Shown here: piece by piece, positions 54,728 through 64,000 of the stretch | Position numbering within the stretch: the stretch's first letter is position 1 | How the letters are laid out: each line of letters begins with the position of its first letter | DNA from: Microbacterium sp. LWO14-1.2 | GTDB taxonomy: Bacteria > Actinomycetota > Actinomycetes > Actinomycetales > Microbacteriaceae | Assembly: GCF_038397715.1 (NCBI RefSeq) | Contig: NZ_CP151633.1 | Coordinates: 3,100,001-3,164,000, forward strand | Length of the DNA: 64,000 bases | Direction of reading: 5' to 3' | Notes under the pieces: generated by a model | The model's database searches: none | Seen by the model: the letters and a program-made list of their open reading frames with translations, nothing else | What the model was told of the DNA's origin: nothing | Position numbers and translations under genes: made by a program

Positions 54728-55960
54728 ATGGCAATGCGCCGGGGTACCAACCTGCCGCGGATGGGCGATTTCAACCAATCGGTGATTCTCGAAGCCATCC
54801 GCCGCTCCGTCGACGGGCTCAGTCGCATCGAGCTCGTGGACGCGACGGGGCTGTCCGCCCAGACGGTGACGAACATCACGCGGCGTCTGCTCGACGAGGG
54901 ACTCATCGCCGAAGCCGGTCGCACGATCAACGGGCCGGGGAAGCCGCGGGTGACGCTGCGGCTCGTCGCCGAGAGCCGCTTCGCCGTGGGCGTGCACCTC
55001 GACCCGGCTGTCATCACGGTCGTGCTGCTCGACATGTCGGGCGCCGTCCGACGGCGTCGGTCGGTGCGGACAGGGGACAAGGCGCCCGAGAGCATCGCGG
55101 AGACGATGGCGCGCACGGTCGAGACGGTCGTCGAGGATTCCGCGGTCGACCGCCGGCTCGTCGCCGGCGTGGGCGTGGCCGTTCCCGGACCGCTCGACGC
55201 GGCGAGGGGCACGGTGATCGACCCGCCCAAGCTGCAGGGCTGGCACAGGGTGCCGCTTCGGGCAGTCGTGGCCGAGGCATCGGGCTTCGAGGTCATGCTG
55301 GAGAAGGACACGGTCGCCGCCGCCGTGGGGGAGCAGTGGACCGGGCGCTGGGCGGCGGACGGCTCGTTCGTCTTCGTGTACCTCGGCACCGGCATCGGCG
55401 CGTCCCTGGTGCGAGACGGGGATGCGATCAGGGGGAGCTCGCGCAACTTCGGGGAGATCGGGCACATCATCGTCGACCCCGAGGGGCCGGCGTGCCCGTG
55501 CGGCTCTCGTGGATGCGTCGACGTCGTGTGCACGCCCCAGGCCATCGTGGAGCGGGCCGAGCGTGCGGGCCTCTTCGCCGACGCGGTCGACCCGGGCGAC
55601 ATCCAGGCGGTCGAAGAGCGGTTCACTCGCCTATGCGAGCGGGCAGCGGGCGGGGAACCAGCGGCGGCGGCGGCGCTCGAGACCGCGGCCGCGCATCTGT
55701 CGATCCTCATAGCCGTGCTCACAGACCTGCTCGACGTCGACCGCGTCGTGCTCGGCGGGCCGTGTTGGGCGACTCTCAGTGACCTCTATCTGCGAGTGCT
55801 GCCCGAGATGGTGTACCGCCGCAGCGCCACCCGGGCGCTGCGAACGATCCCGATCGACGGCACCGTCGTGGGCGAAAACGTCGGCGCGGTGGGAGCCGCC
55901 TGCGTGGTGCTGGATGCCGTGCTGACTCCCCGTGCGTCGGACCTCTACCTCGACGACTGA
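54728..55960 (+). CDS. ROK-family transcriptional regulator
   Basis: 410 residues. An N-terminal winged helix-turn-helix (about 12-75; SRIELVDATGLSAQTVTNITRRL) precedes a ROK sugar-kinase-like domain: GVGVAVPGPLD, VEKD-like segment MLEKDTVAAA, YLGTGIGASLV, and the zinc motif CPCGSRGCVD preceded by FGEIGHI. The sugar-binding Glu/His set is therefore present, so a sugar or sugar-phosphate ligand is likely. No ATP-site assessment is possible by eye. No transporter or catabolic gene is adjacent, so its targets are probably elsewhere. The ATG lacks a clear ribosome-binding site; two further in-frame ATGs lie 6 and 33 bp on. Confidence 0.9.
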   Translation: MAMRRGTNLPRMGDFNQSVILEAIRRSVDGLSRIELVDATGLSAQTVTNITRRLLDEGLIAEAGRTINGPGKPRVTLRLVAESRFAVGVHLDPAVITVVLLDMSGAVRRRRSVRTGDKAPESIAETMARTVETVVEDSAVDRRLVAGVGVAVPGPLDAARGTVIDPPKLQGWHRVPLRAVVAEASGFEVMLEKDTVAAAVGEQWTGRWAADGSFVFVYLGTGIGASLVRDGDAIRGSSRNFGEIGHIIVDPEGPACPCGSRGCVDVVCTPQAIVERAERAGLFADAVDPGDIQAVEERFTRLCERAAGGEPAAAAALETAAAHLSILIAVLTDLLDVDRVVLGGPCWATLSDLYLRVLPEMVYRRSATRALRTIPIDGTVVGENVGAVGAACVVLDAVLTPRASDLYLDD

Positions 55961-55977
55961 ATCAGGCTTCACCTGGG

Positions 55978-55986
55978 ATACCGGTA
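55978..55986. repeat. ATACCGGTAT palindrome after the ROK gene
   Basis: ATACCGGTAT (55978-55987 by its ends) is a perfect 10-bp palindrome inside a wider imperfect one reading GATACCGGTATATCGGTGTC. It could be a binding site; nothing else in the 181-bp convergent gap except the terminator at 56101 is recognised. Confidence 0.3.
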
Positions 55987-56100
55987 TATCGGTGTCGCGG
56001 TCGGAGGGATAAGTCCAGTCGATGTACTATCGAAACCGGTGCGCCGACTGGGGTGAATCCGGGGGGTGGGTCCCGCGTGCACAGCGGAGACTCTCTGCGC

Positions 56101-56128
56101 GGCCCGTGAGCTGGGGGGCTCACGGGCC
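56101..56128 (-). terminator. Terminator of the accD-accE operon
   Basis: GGCCCGTGAGC (56101-56111) pairs perfectly with GCTCACGGGCC (56118-56128) over a 6-nt loop, 13 bp past the accE stop. It may also stop transcription from the convergent ROK gene. Confidence 0.8.
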
Positions 56129-56141
56129 CGCAGGCCCGGTC

Positions 56142-56384
56142 TCAACCGGAGAAGCGCCCCCAGGGGATGTCACGCCGCAGCGGCTTGCGGAGCGATCGCT
56201 GCGTCCTCATCCACGCCGACACCTGCGGCTCCTCCGCCACGGCCTCGGCCGACTCCTGCGCGTACGCATCGCTGACCACGGCGATCAGCGCGGCGAGTTC
56301 CTCCTCCGTGGCGTTCCCGCGCGTGATCTCGATCGTCGGGGGCTGTTCTCCCGACTCCGGGACGGCATCCGATGGCGCGCTCAC
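56142..56384 (-). CDS. accE: Acyl-CoA carboxylase epsilon subunit
   Basis: 80 residues. It is a small actinobacterial subunit that stabilises the alpha-beta carboxylase complex. It has the typical form: acidic variable N terminus, then [20 protein letters not shown], then a basic tail with [21 protein letters not shown]. The GTG start overlaps the accD stop by 4 bp. The family motif (T-x-G-x-A-x-x-E-E-L-A-A-L) is well kept. Confidence 0.88.
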   Translation of the reverse strand: MSAPSDAVPESGEQPPTIEITRGNATEEELAALIAVVSDAYAQESAEAVAEEPQVSAWMRTQRSLRKPLRRDIPWGRFSG

Positions 56385-57970
56385 AGCGGGATGTTCCCGT
56401 GCTTCTTCGGAGGCAGCTCGGCGCGCTTGCCACGGAGGGCCCGCAGTGCCTTCGCGATCGACACGCGCGTGTTCGCCGGTTCGATGATCCCGTCGATCTC
56501 GCCGCGCTCTGCGGCCAGGAAGGGCGAGGTGACGCTGTATGTGTACTCGTTCGCGAGGCGGGTGCGCACGGCGGCCACGTCTTCGCCCGCCTCCTCGGCC
56601 TTGCGGATCTCGTTGCGGTAGAGGATGTTCACGGCGCCCTGTCCGCCCATCACGGCGATCTCCGCCGTGGGCCACGCGAGGTTCACATCGGCGCCGAGCT
56701 GCTTGGAGCCCATGACGATGTACGCGCCGCCGTAGGCCTTGCGCAGGATGACGGTGACCATCGGCACGGTGGCCTCGGCGTACGCGTAGATGAGCTTCGC
56801 GCCGCGGCGGATCACGCCTGTCCACTCCTGGTCGGTGCCCGGCAGGTAGCCGGGGACGTCGACGAGCGTCACGATCGGGATGGAGAACGCGTCGCAGAAG
56901 CGCACGAAGCGGCTCGCCTTCTCGCCCGCCTCGATGTTCAGCGTTCCGGCCATCTGCGACGGCTGGTTCGCGATGATGCCCACGGAGCGACCCTCGACGC
57001 GGCCGAAGCCGATCACGATGTTCGGCGCGAACAGCGGCTGCACCTCGATGAAGTCGCCCGCGTCGACCACGTGCTCGATGACCGAGTGGATGTCGTACGG
57101 CTGGTTGGGGGAGTCGGGGATGATCGTGTTCAGTGAGCGGTCGGCATCCGTCGTCTCCCATTCGAAGCCGCTCTCGTAGCCGGGGATCTCGGCCATGTTG
57201 TTGTCCGGCAGGAAGCTCAGCAGCGTGCGCGCGTAGTCGAGCGCGTCGTCCTCGTCCTGCGCGAGGTAGTGGGCGACGCCGGAGCGCGTGTTGTGCGTGA
57301 GCGCGCCGCCGAGCTCCTCCATGCCGACGTCCTCGCCCGTGACGGTCTTGATGACGTCGGGGCCGGTCACGAACATCTGGCTGGTCTTGTCGACCATGAT
57401 GACGAAGTCGGTGAGCGCGGGGCCGTAGACGGCGCCGCCGGCCGCCGGACCCATGATGATCGAGATCTGCGGGATGACACCCGACGAGCGCGTGTTGAGG
57501 CGGAAGATCTCGCCGTACTTGCTGAGGGCGAGCACGCCCTCCTGGATGCGCGCGCCGCCGGAGTCCAGGATGCCGATGATCGGCATGCCGTTGGTGAGCG
57601 CGAACTCCATGATCTTGATGATCTTGTCGCCGGACACCTCGCCGAGGGACCCGCCGAAGGTCGTGAAGTCCTGAGAGTACACGGCGACGGTCCGGCCGTG
57701 GATCGTGCCGACGCCGGTGACGACGGAGTCGCCGTACGGACGATTGCGGTCCATGCCGAAGGCCGTGGTGCGGTGCCGCACGTACTCGTCGAACTCGACG
57801 AAGCTGCCCGGGTCGACGAGCAGTTCGATGCGCTCGCGAGCGGTCATCTTGCCCTTGGCGTGCTGCTTCTCCTGCGCGACCTTCTCGGCGTCGACAACGG
57901 CTTCGTTGTAGCGAGCGCGGAGGTCTGCGAGTCTGCCGGCGGTGGTCGAGAGTTCGGGCTGTTCCGTCAC
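56381..57970 (-). CDS. accD: Acyl-CoA carboxylase beta subunit (carboxyltransferase)
   Basis: 529 residues of the AccD5/PccB type. The oxyanion-hole loops are present: [17 protein letters not shown] in the N-terminal half and [17 protein letters not shown] in the C-terminal half; [18 protein letters not shown] opens the conserved domain. It transfers carboxyl from biotin to acetyl- or propionyl-CoA, giving malonyl- or methylmalonyl-CoA. The GTG at 57970 has TAGGGT 7 nt upstream; the open frame extends 19 codons back. Its alpha partner is probably the gene at 47758. Confidence 0.95.
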   Translation of the reverse strand: MTEQPELSTTAGRLADLRARYNEAVVDAEKVAQEKQHAKGKMTARERIELLVDPGSFVEFDEYVRHRTTAFGMDRNRPYGDSVVTGVGTIHGRTVAVYSQDFTTFGGSLGEVSGDKIIKIMEFALTNGMPIIGILDSGGARIQEGVLALSKYGEIFRLNTRSSGVIPQISIIMGPAAGGAVYGPALTDFVIMVDKTSQMFVTGPDVIKTVTGEDVGMEELGGALTHNTRSGVAHYLAQDEDDALDYARTLLSFLPDNNMAEIPGYESGFEWETTDADRSLNTIIPDSPNQPYDIHSVIEHVVDAGDFIEVQPLFAPNIVIGFGRVEGRSVGIIANQPSQMAGTLNIEAGEKASRFVRFCDAFSIPIVTLVDVPGYLPGTDQEWTGVIRRGAKLIYAYAEATVPMVTVILRKAYGGAYIVMGSKQLGADVNLAWPTAEIAVMGGQGAVNILYRNEIRKAEEAGEDVAAVRTRLANEYTYSVTSPFLAAERGEIDGIIEPANTRVSIAKALRALRGKRAELPPKKHGNIPL

Positions 57971-57977
57971 GGATTCC

Positions 57978-57983
57978 ACCCTA
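57978..57983 (-). promoter_or_regulatory. -10 box (leaderless) of accD-accE
   Basis: TAGGGT on the minus strand, 7 nt before the GTG at 57970. Confidence 0.55.
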
Positions 57984-58098
57984 TCGTCGGGTCGGCGCCC
58001 CTCGTTGGATGCTCGCGACAACGGCACGCCCGATCCTTTGGTGATTCCGGGAGTCGGAGGCGTGAACCTCGACGGCTTTCCTCTCGTCTCTTCTCCGA

Positions 58099-58117
58099 CC
58101 GGACTCGCCGAGTCCGG
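58099..58117 (+). promoter_or_regulatory. Leader hairpin before the small secreted protein
   Basis: CCGGACTC (58099-58106) pairs perfectly with GAGTCCGG (58110-58117) over a GCC loop, ending 9 nt before the AGGAG ribosome-binding site. It may be an operator or a leader structure affecting translation or stability. Confidence 0.4.
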
Positions 58118-58138
58118 CGCACATGACAGGAGCAGGCC

Positions 58139-58498
58139 ATGAAGAAGAAGATCGCAGTCGCCCTCACGTCCCTCTCGCTCGCCGCCGGTGCGGCGGTGCT
58201 CGCCGCCGTGCCGGCTCAGGCGGCAGAGGGGTGCGACCCCGGCGCCGTCTGCTACGTGCTCGACGGAGTGATCAAGGCGGAGGTCGCGCCGGGGGTCAAG
58301 CCGCGCACGTCCTTCGACGAGATCGTCAACAACTCCTCCTCGACCGTCCGGGTCGCGTGGACGGGGTCGGGCGAGTCGTTCATCCCCGGTTACGCGACCG
58401 CCGTCGGCAACACGGAGACCGTGCGGGCGGGGAAGAGGGTGTACCTCGGCGACTTCACCACCGCCGACACGGTGCTCAGCGTCCGCGTCGTTCGCTGA
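58139..58498 (+). CDS. Small secreted protein of unknown function
   Basis: 119 residues. A clear signal peptide (KKK start, hydrophobic core, PAQAA cleavage after about residue 28) gives a mature protein of about 90 residues. Two cysteines (CDPGAVC) lie near its N terminus and probably form a disulfide. The rest looks like an all-beta domain with many Val/Thr. I do not recognise a family. The ATG has AGGAG 6 nt upstream and follows the leader hairpin at 58099. It is bounded by the divergent accD and a convergent gene, so it is a single transcription unit. Confidence 0.75.
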   Translation: MKKKIAVALTSLSLAAGAAVLAAVPAQAAEGCDPGAVCYVLDGVIKAEVAPGVKPRTSFDEIVNNSSSTVRVAWTGSGESFIPGYATAVGNTETVRAGKRVYLGDFTTADTVLSVRVVR

Positions 58499-58504
58499 CC
58501 GCGG

Positions 58505-58540
58505 CGTCGTCCGCCGCGACTCCGGTCACGGCGGACGACG
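58505..58540. terminator. Terminator between the small secreted protein and the convergent gene
   Basis: CGTCGTCCGCCG (58505-58516) pairs perfectly with CGGCGGACGACG (58529-58540) over a 12-nt loop; it can serve both convergent genes. Confidence 0.8.
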
Positions 58541-58542
58541 GC

Positions 58543-59547
58543 TCAGCGGCCGTCCGAGGGATCTTGCTGGAAGGGCTCCGACGAGGCGACCCCCGGAAGA
58601 TCGTGCCCACCGGTGAGCTGCTCCTCCGTCTCCGTACCGCCGCGGCGGCCCCGCCGTGTGGTGAGCTCGCCCAGGCGGCGGCCGGCCCGTCCGACTCCGC
58701 GGGCCGCTGTTCCCGCTGCGCCCGCGACAGCGCCGCCGGTGAACCGCGCACCGCTCAGGAAGCGCTGCTCGAGTCTCTGCGCGCCGGGCACGGGCTCCAG
58801 CTCGACCGGGAGCTCGATAGGCGGGGCGCCGAACGCCTTATGGGACGTCGTGAGCACTCGCCTGCCCAGGATGTGGTTGCCGGCTCCTCCCACGGCGGCG
58901 CCGACGCCGAAGGGGAGCGCCTTGCCGATGAACGATGCGCCGCCCTTCGCAGCGAACTGACGCACGAACGCGCTCTTGAGACGGTCGGCGAGCGGGCCCA
59001 CTGCCGCCCGGGGCAGCGACTTCGTCACGAGTTCGCCCCAGTAGGACGACCGGGATCCGCCCCGTCCGGCGGCCTGACCTGCGAGCTGGCCGACGAGGTC
59101 GACGCCCTCCTTGCCGAGCATCAACGTCATGACCAGCGCCCTGGCGCGGTCGGGGTTGGAGACCGGGATGCCGTGCACCTCGGCGACCGACTGGGCGAAC
59201 AGCGCCGTGGACTCGACGAATCCGACCGTCTCGACGCCGGACAGCGCGAGCGTGATGCCGGTGCCGATGCCGGGCACGACGGCGGTCGCTCCGACCGCCG
59301 CACCTCCTGCGGTGACCGCGGCGAGGTAGCGACGCTCGAGGATGCGGATGATCTCCGCGGGGCTCGCCTGGGGGTTGCGCAGTCGGATGCTGCGGATGTG
59401 CGCGAGGACCAGAGGTCGCTGGATGGCGAGGACGCGGTCGAGGCCGCGCACCATGAGCGGATGCTCGGTCGAGCCGACCGGCGGCACCCCCTTGTCCCAG
59501 GGGGAGTCGTCAGGCAGGGAGTGGATCTTGTGCACCTTCGGAGCCAT
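58543..59547 (-). CDS. Glycine/alanine-rich protein, possibly EcsC-like
   Basis: 334 residues. It contains two long Gly/Ala-rich hydrophobic stretches (about 78-105, AAVTAGGAAVGATAVVPGIG; and about 205-230, FIGKALPFGVGAAVGGAGNHILG) separated by a helical, charged region. The section VESTALFAQSVAEVHGIPV resembles the EcsC family, whose role is unclear; the match is weak. The C terminus from about 270 is basic then acidic and low in complexity. The ATG at 59547 is chosen because TATGAT lies 6 nt upstream; the frame opens 16 codons earlier. Confidence 0.65.
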   Translation of the reverse strand: MAPKVHKIHSLPDDSPWDKGVPPVGSTEHPLMVRGLDRVLAIQRPLVLAHIRSIRLRNPQASPAEIIRILERRYLAAVTAGGAAVGATAVVPGIGTGITLALSGVETVGFVESTALFAQSVAEVHGIPVSNPDRARALVMTLMLGKEGVDLVGQLAGQAAGRGGSRSSYWGELVTKSLPRAAVGPLADRLKSAFVRQFAAKGGASFIGKALPFGVGAAVGGAGNHILGRRVLTTSHKAFGAPPIELPVELEPVPGAQRLEQRFLSGARFTGGAVAGAAGTAARGVGRAGRRLGELTTRRGRRGGTETEEQLTGGHDLPGVASSEPFQQDPSDGR

Positions 59548-59553
59548 GAGCCG

Positions 59554-59559
59554 ATCATA
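59554..59559 (-). promoter_or_regulatory. -10 box (leaderless) of the Gly/Ala-rich protein gene
   Basis: TATGAT on the minus strand, 6 nt before the ATG at 59547; the best match to consensus in this window. Confidence 0.6.
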
Positions 59560-59582
59560 GGAATCCCCGCCGCGAAAAACCC

Positions 59583-59616
59583 GAAAGCCCGGCACCCTTG
59601 ACGGGGCCGGGCTTTC
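59583..59616 (-). terminator. Rho-independent terminator of the nucleotidyltransferase gene
   Basis: GAAAGCCCGGC (59583-59593) pairs perfectly with GCCGGGCTTTC (59606-59616) over a 12-nt loop. In the minus direction GGGTTTTTCGC follows, giving a real T-run, 17 bp after the stop at 59634. Confidence 0.85.
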
Positions 59617-59633
59617 GTGCAGATCTCGAGTGC

Positions 59634-60326
59634 TCAGACGAAGAGGTTCGCCCGCTCCAGGTCTTCCGCGAAGTCGATCTCGACCGCGTACAGGTCGGAG
59701 ACGTCCATCGGCTCGAGCAGGAGGCCGTTCTCGGCGATCGCGAGCTCGAGGCCGCGCTCGAAGTAGTCCTGGTCCTCGACCCGCTGCAGCTGGCGCATGA
59801 ACGCCTTCTTGTCGGCGGACGAGATGTAGTTGATGCCCACCGCCTCGCCGAGGCCGCCCTTGACGGTCTTGGAGAGCTCCTTGATGAAACCCTCGGAGGT
59901 CACGGTGTACTTGACCTCCTCGTCGCTCACCTTGGAGGTGTTGACGGTCACGAACGACTGGTCGCGCTCGATGTAGGCGGCAGCGCGGCCGAGGATCATC
60001 GGGTCGAACACCACGTCGCCGTTCATCCAGAGGACGCCCGCCTTGCCGGTCGCGCCGAGCGCGCGGAGGAGGCTCTTCGAGGTGTTGGTCTCGTCGTACC
60101 GCTCGTTGTGCACGTAGTTGACGTTCGGGAACGCCTCGATGATGGTCTCGGCGCGGTAGCCGACGACGGTCGTGATGCGGGCGTCGCTGCCGAAGGCGGC
60201 GCGGATGTTGTCGTGCTGCTGACGCATGATCGTGCGGCCGTCGCTCAGTTCGGTGAGCGGCTTGGGCAGCGCACGGCCGAGGCGCGAGCCCATGCCTGCG
60301 GCGAGGATGACGGTCTGAAGAGTCAC
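59634..60326 (-). CDS. Sugar or choline-phosphate nucleotidyltransferase (LicC/RmlA-like)
   Basis: 230 residues. The nucleotide loop is VILAAGMGSRLGRALPKPLTE, with LWMNGDVVFD as the metal-binding Asp motif, HNERYDETNTSKSLLRAL and YAVEIDFAEDLERAN at the end. The size and the NTSKSL motif fit the NTP_transferase group that includes LicC CTP:phosphocholine cytidylyltransferase and sugar-phosphate nucleotidyltransferases. Substrate is not certain. The GTG at 60326 has AGGAG 6 nt upstream. An envelope or teichoic-acid decoration role is inferred; no partner gene is adjacent. Confidence 0.83.
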   Translation of the reverse strand: MTLQTVILAAGMGSRLGRALPKPLTELSDGRTIMRQQHDNIRAAFGSDARITTVVGYRAETIIEAFPNVNYVHNERYDETNTSKSLLRALGATGKAGVLWMNGDVVFDPMILGRAAAYIERDQSFVTVNTSKVSDEEVKYTVTSEGFIKELSKTVKGGLGEAVGINYISSADKKAFMRQLQRVEDQDYFERGLELAIAENGLLLEPMDVSDLYAVEIDFAEDLERANLFV

Positions 60327-60352
60327 GAGTGCTCCTAAAGGATTGGTGTTCA

Positions 60353-60371
60353 CGGTCGGTTCACCGACCGG
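60353..60371 (-). promoter_or_regulatory. Hairpin in the leader of the nucleotidyltransferase gene
   Basis: CGGTCGGT (60353-60360) pairs perfectly with ACCGACCG (60364-60371) over a TTC loop. It lies between a possible -10 box (TAGCAT, 60395-60400) and the ribosome-binding site, so it would be in the 5' UTR or act as an operator. Confidence 0.45.
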
Positions 60372-60394
60372 ACACTTCGTCGTGCCGTGAGTCA

Positions 60395-60400
60395 TGCTAG
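60395..60400 (-). promoter_or_regulatory. Candidate -10 box of the nucleotidyltransferase gene
   Basis: TAGCAT on the minus strand, about 69 bp before the GTG, leaving a leader of about 60 nt with a hairpin and AGGAG. Confidence 0.4.
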
Positions 60401-60561
60401 CGATAGAGCCTGGGAACGCCCGGGGTCGGGCGCTCCTGTTGCCGTTTCGTGACCCACTACACACCGGACGCTCAGATTCGTCCAGAGCCTTGCGCGACGG
60501 CGTTTCGTCTGATCCGCTGGGCAATGTTGCGGTCGGCCGTGGAGAATGTCGTGCCCGTTGA

Positions 60562-60567
60562 TACCGT
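60562..60567 (+). promoter_or_regulatory. -10 box (leaderless) of the ABC ATPase gene
   Basis: TACCGT on the plus strand, 6 nt before the GTG at 60574; TTGCGG at 60537-60542 could be a -35 with a long spacer. Confidence 0.5.
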
Positions 60568-60573
60568 AGGACG

Positions 60574-62366
<1,793 letters not shown>

Positions 62367-62391
<25 letters not shown>

Positions 62392-63932
62392 GGGCAGCGC
62401 TCCTGATCGGGTCGCTGCGCGGCGAACGACGGGTGCGCACCCTGCTGATGTTCGTCGTCGTCGTGGCGCTCACCGTGGTGGTGTGCTCGGCGATCCTGAG
62501 TCTCGACGACGCTCCGGTCGAGGTCGCGCGCACGGTGATCGTGCTCGGCAGCGGCGCGCTGTTCCTCGGCTTCCTCGTGGGCCCGCTGCTCGTCGGCGCC
62601 ACCGATCAGCTCGACCCGCGGCGCTTCGCCGTCTTCGGCGTCGATGAACGTCAGATGCCGTGGATCCTCGCGCTCGCGTCGCTCGTGAGCGTGCCGAGCT
62701 TCGCCGTGCTCGCCGTGCACTCCAGCGTGTGCATCGTCGCCATCCGCCTCGGAGCGCCGTGGCCGGCTGCTGTGCTGATGAGCGTCCTCGCGGTGCTGTC
62801 GACCGTTCTGGTGGCCCGCATCGGGATGGCCCTCAACGCCCTCCTGCTCCCGGAGCGGCGCTCGCGCGAGCTCACGGCCGTCTTCGCGCTCGCCGTGCTG
62901 GTCGTCGCCTTCCCCGTCGCCGTCTTCCTCGCGTCGCTCAACTGGGAGGGACAGGTTCCCGCCTCGGTCGCGAACGTCACGGCGGTCGTCGGGCTCACGC
63001 CGATCGCGGCCGCCCCGCGGTTCCTGTTCGCGGCGGCAGCCGGCGACACGTCCAGCTCGTGGATCAGCGGCCTCATCGCGGCAGCCACCGCCGCCGTGCT
63101 CTGGGTCCTCTGGACATGGCTCGTCCGTCGCCTGCTCACGACCACCGAGCGCCCCGCGGCCTCCCGTGAGCGCACAGGCCTCGGGTGGTTCGGTCTGCTG
63201 CCGTCGAACGCCTTCGGCGCGATCGCCGCGCGCAGTCTCGTGTACTGGCTGCGCGACCGCCGCTACATCATGAACGTGATCGTGGTGCCGATCGCGGGCG
63301 TCCTCACGGTGCTCCCGCTGCTCGTGGCCGGCGTGCCGCTCGAGATCGCCGCGCTGTTCCCCGTGCCGGTGATGGCGCTGTTCTTCGGCTGGCTGCCGCA
63401 CAACGACGTCGCGTACGACTCCACGGCCCTGTGGACGCATGTGGCCAGCGGGGTCCGCGGCGCTCCGGACCGTCTCGGCCGTCTCGTCCCCGTCGTGCTC
63501 GTCGCTGTGCCGGTTCTCGCGATCGCCGTGCCGCTCACCCTGCTGTGGATCGACGACTGGCGGCTCCTGCTTCCGCTCGTGGGTCTCGGAGCGAGCCTGC
63601 TGCTCGCCGGTCTCGGGCTCTCGAGCATCGTCTCGGCCGTCGCGCCCTACGCCGTCTCGCGTCCGGGTGACAGTCCGTTCCAACAGCCGCAGCGTGCGGC
63701 ATCCCGAGGCGTCTTCGGGCCGGCGGCGGCGTTCCTCGGAGCGATCGTCGTCAGTGCTCCGACGGCGTGGCTGTTCGCGATGACCGTCTTCGAGGGCTCC
63801 GAGTACGCGCCGGCGACCTTCTGGACGGGTCTCGGAACGGGCGTCGCGGTGCTCGCGATCGGCGTGACCGTGGGCGGTCTGATCTTCGAGCGCGGCGGTG
63901 AGCGGCTGATGGAGTTCGTCGAGACGGCATGA
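62367..63932 (+). CDS. ABC transporter membrane protein
   Basis: 521 residues from the GTG at 62367, which lies 25 bp inside the end of the ATPase gene and has GGAGGGG 6 nt upstream. Some twelve hydrophobic segments are spread along the protein, with a charged central loop near 260-290 (RLLTTTERPAASRERTG). There is no nucleotide-binding motif. Two halves of about six helices each suggest a fused exporter permease served by the upstream ATPase; the substrate is unknown. The longer open frame contains an Arg-rich lead that is only a shadow of the ATPase gene. Confidence 0.85.
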
Positions 63933-63960
63933 CGCCCGCCCGACGTCGTGCGCGCGCGGC

Positions 63961-63966
63961 TAGAAT
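63961..63966 (+). promoter_or_regulatory. -10 box (leaderless) of the last gene
   Basis: TAGAAT on the plus strand, 6 nt before the ATG at 63973. Confidence 0.5.
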
Positions 63967-63972
63967 CTCGTC

Positions 63973-64000
63973 ATGAGTACTCCGCTGGACAGCCCCGATC
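63973..64000 (+). CDS. Start of an unidentified gene, cut by the window end
   Basis: Nine residues (MSTPLDSPD) follow an ATG that is placed 6 nt after a TAGAAT box. The start resembles that of small DUF3039-type proteins of Microbacteriaceae as I recall them, but nine residues cannot settle it. Confidence 0.4.

Noticed and set aside
56022..56621. A 199-codon plus-strand open frame after the ROK gene
   Set aside because: It runs antisense to accE and the end of accD and has no ribosome-binding site or motif.

Overview
The window is a contiguous piece of high-GC actinobacterial chromosome. Gene content and order suggest Microbacteriaceae, most likely Microbacterium or a close relative: tRNA-Gln/glmU/prs, rplY/pth, sdhCDAB, accA/maf, accD/accE, an LpdA-type flavoprotein without redox cysteines, and many TANNNT boxes placed 6-7 nt before start codons. 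Genus is an inference. I see no insertion sequence, prophage, integrase, CRISPR array or rRNA; the stretch looks like ordinary core and accessory chromosome.

Layout. 1-3.4 kb: end of a MetI-type permease, an RluA-like pseudouridine synthase, a GlxA-type regulator and a divergent quinone oxidoreductase with inverted repeats between them. 3.4-6.5 kb: a MarR regulator, tRNA-Gln(TTG), glmU and prs. 6.6-9.6 kb: an FMN-binding lipoprotein, ApbE and a membrane NqrB/RnfD-like protein fused to an NAD(P)H reductase, together a probable extracytosolic flavin electron-transfer system, convergent with an OmpR-type two-component pair (9.6-11.8 kb). 11.9-19.1 kb: gnd, a 41-aa membrane protein, rplY, pth, a proline-rich membrane protein, trpS, xthA and a YihY/BrkB protein. 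19.2-22.7 kb: sdhCDAB. 22.9-25.3 kb: a secreted CAP-domain protein with FG-GAP-like repeats, divergent from manC.

25.4-46.2 kb is a carbon-salvage block. A nucleoside ABC importer (BMP lipoprotein, ATPase, two permeases) leads into cdd, deoA and add. A mannitol PTS operon follows that carries its own HPr and enzyme I and an extra IIB, with a divergent PRD-type regulator. After it comes an operon of purine nucleoside phosphorylase, a phospho-sugar mutase (possibly acting as phosphopentomutase) and a second HPr. A membrane-anchored polysaccharide deacetylase-like protein and an alpha/beta hydrolase sit between the nucleoside and PTS genes.

46.2-64 kb: LpdA-like quinone reductase, acyl-CoA carboxylase alpha, maf, an RNA methyltransferase, a LuxR-type response regulator with two membrane kinase-like proteins (the second apparently a pseudokinase), a ROK regulator, acyl-CoA carboxylase epsilon and beta, a small secreted protein, a glycine/alanine-rich protein, a sugar or choline-phosphate nucleotidyltransferase, and an ABC exporter whose ATPase carries a histone-tail-like extension of about 350 residues. 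Most operon ends have strong GC hairpins, usually without T-runs, as is common in high-GC Gram-positives.
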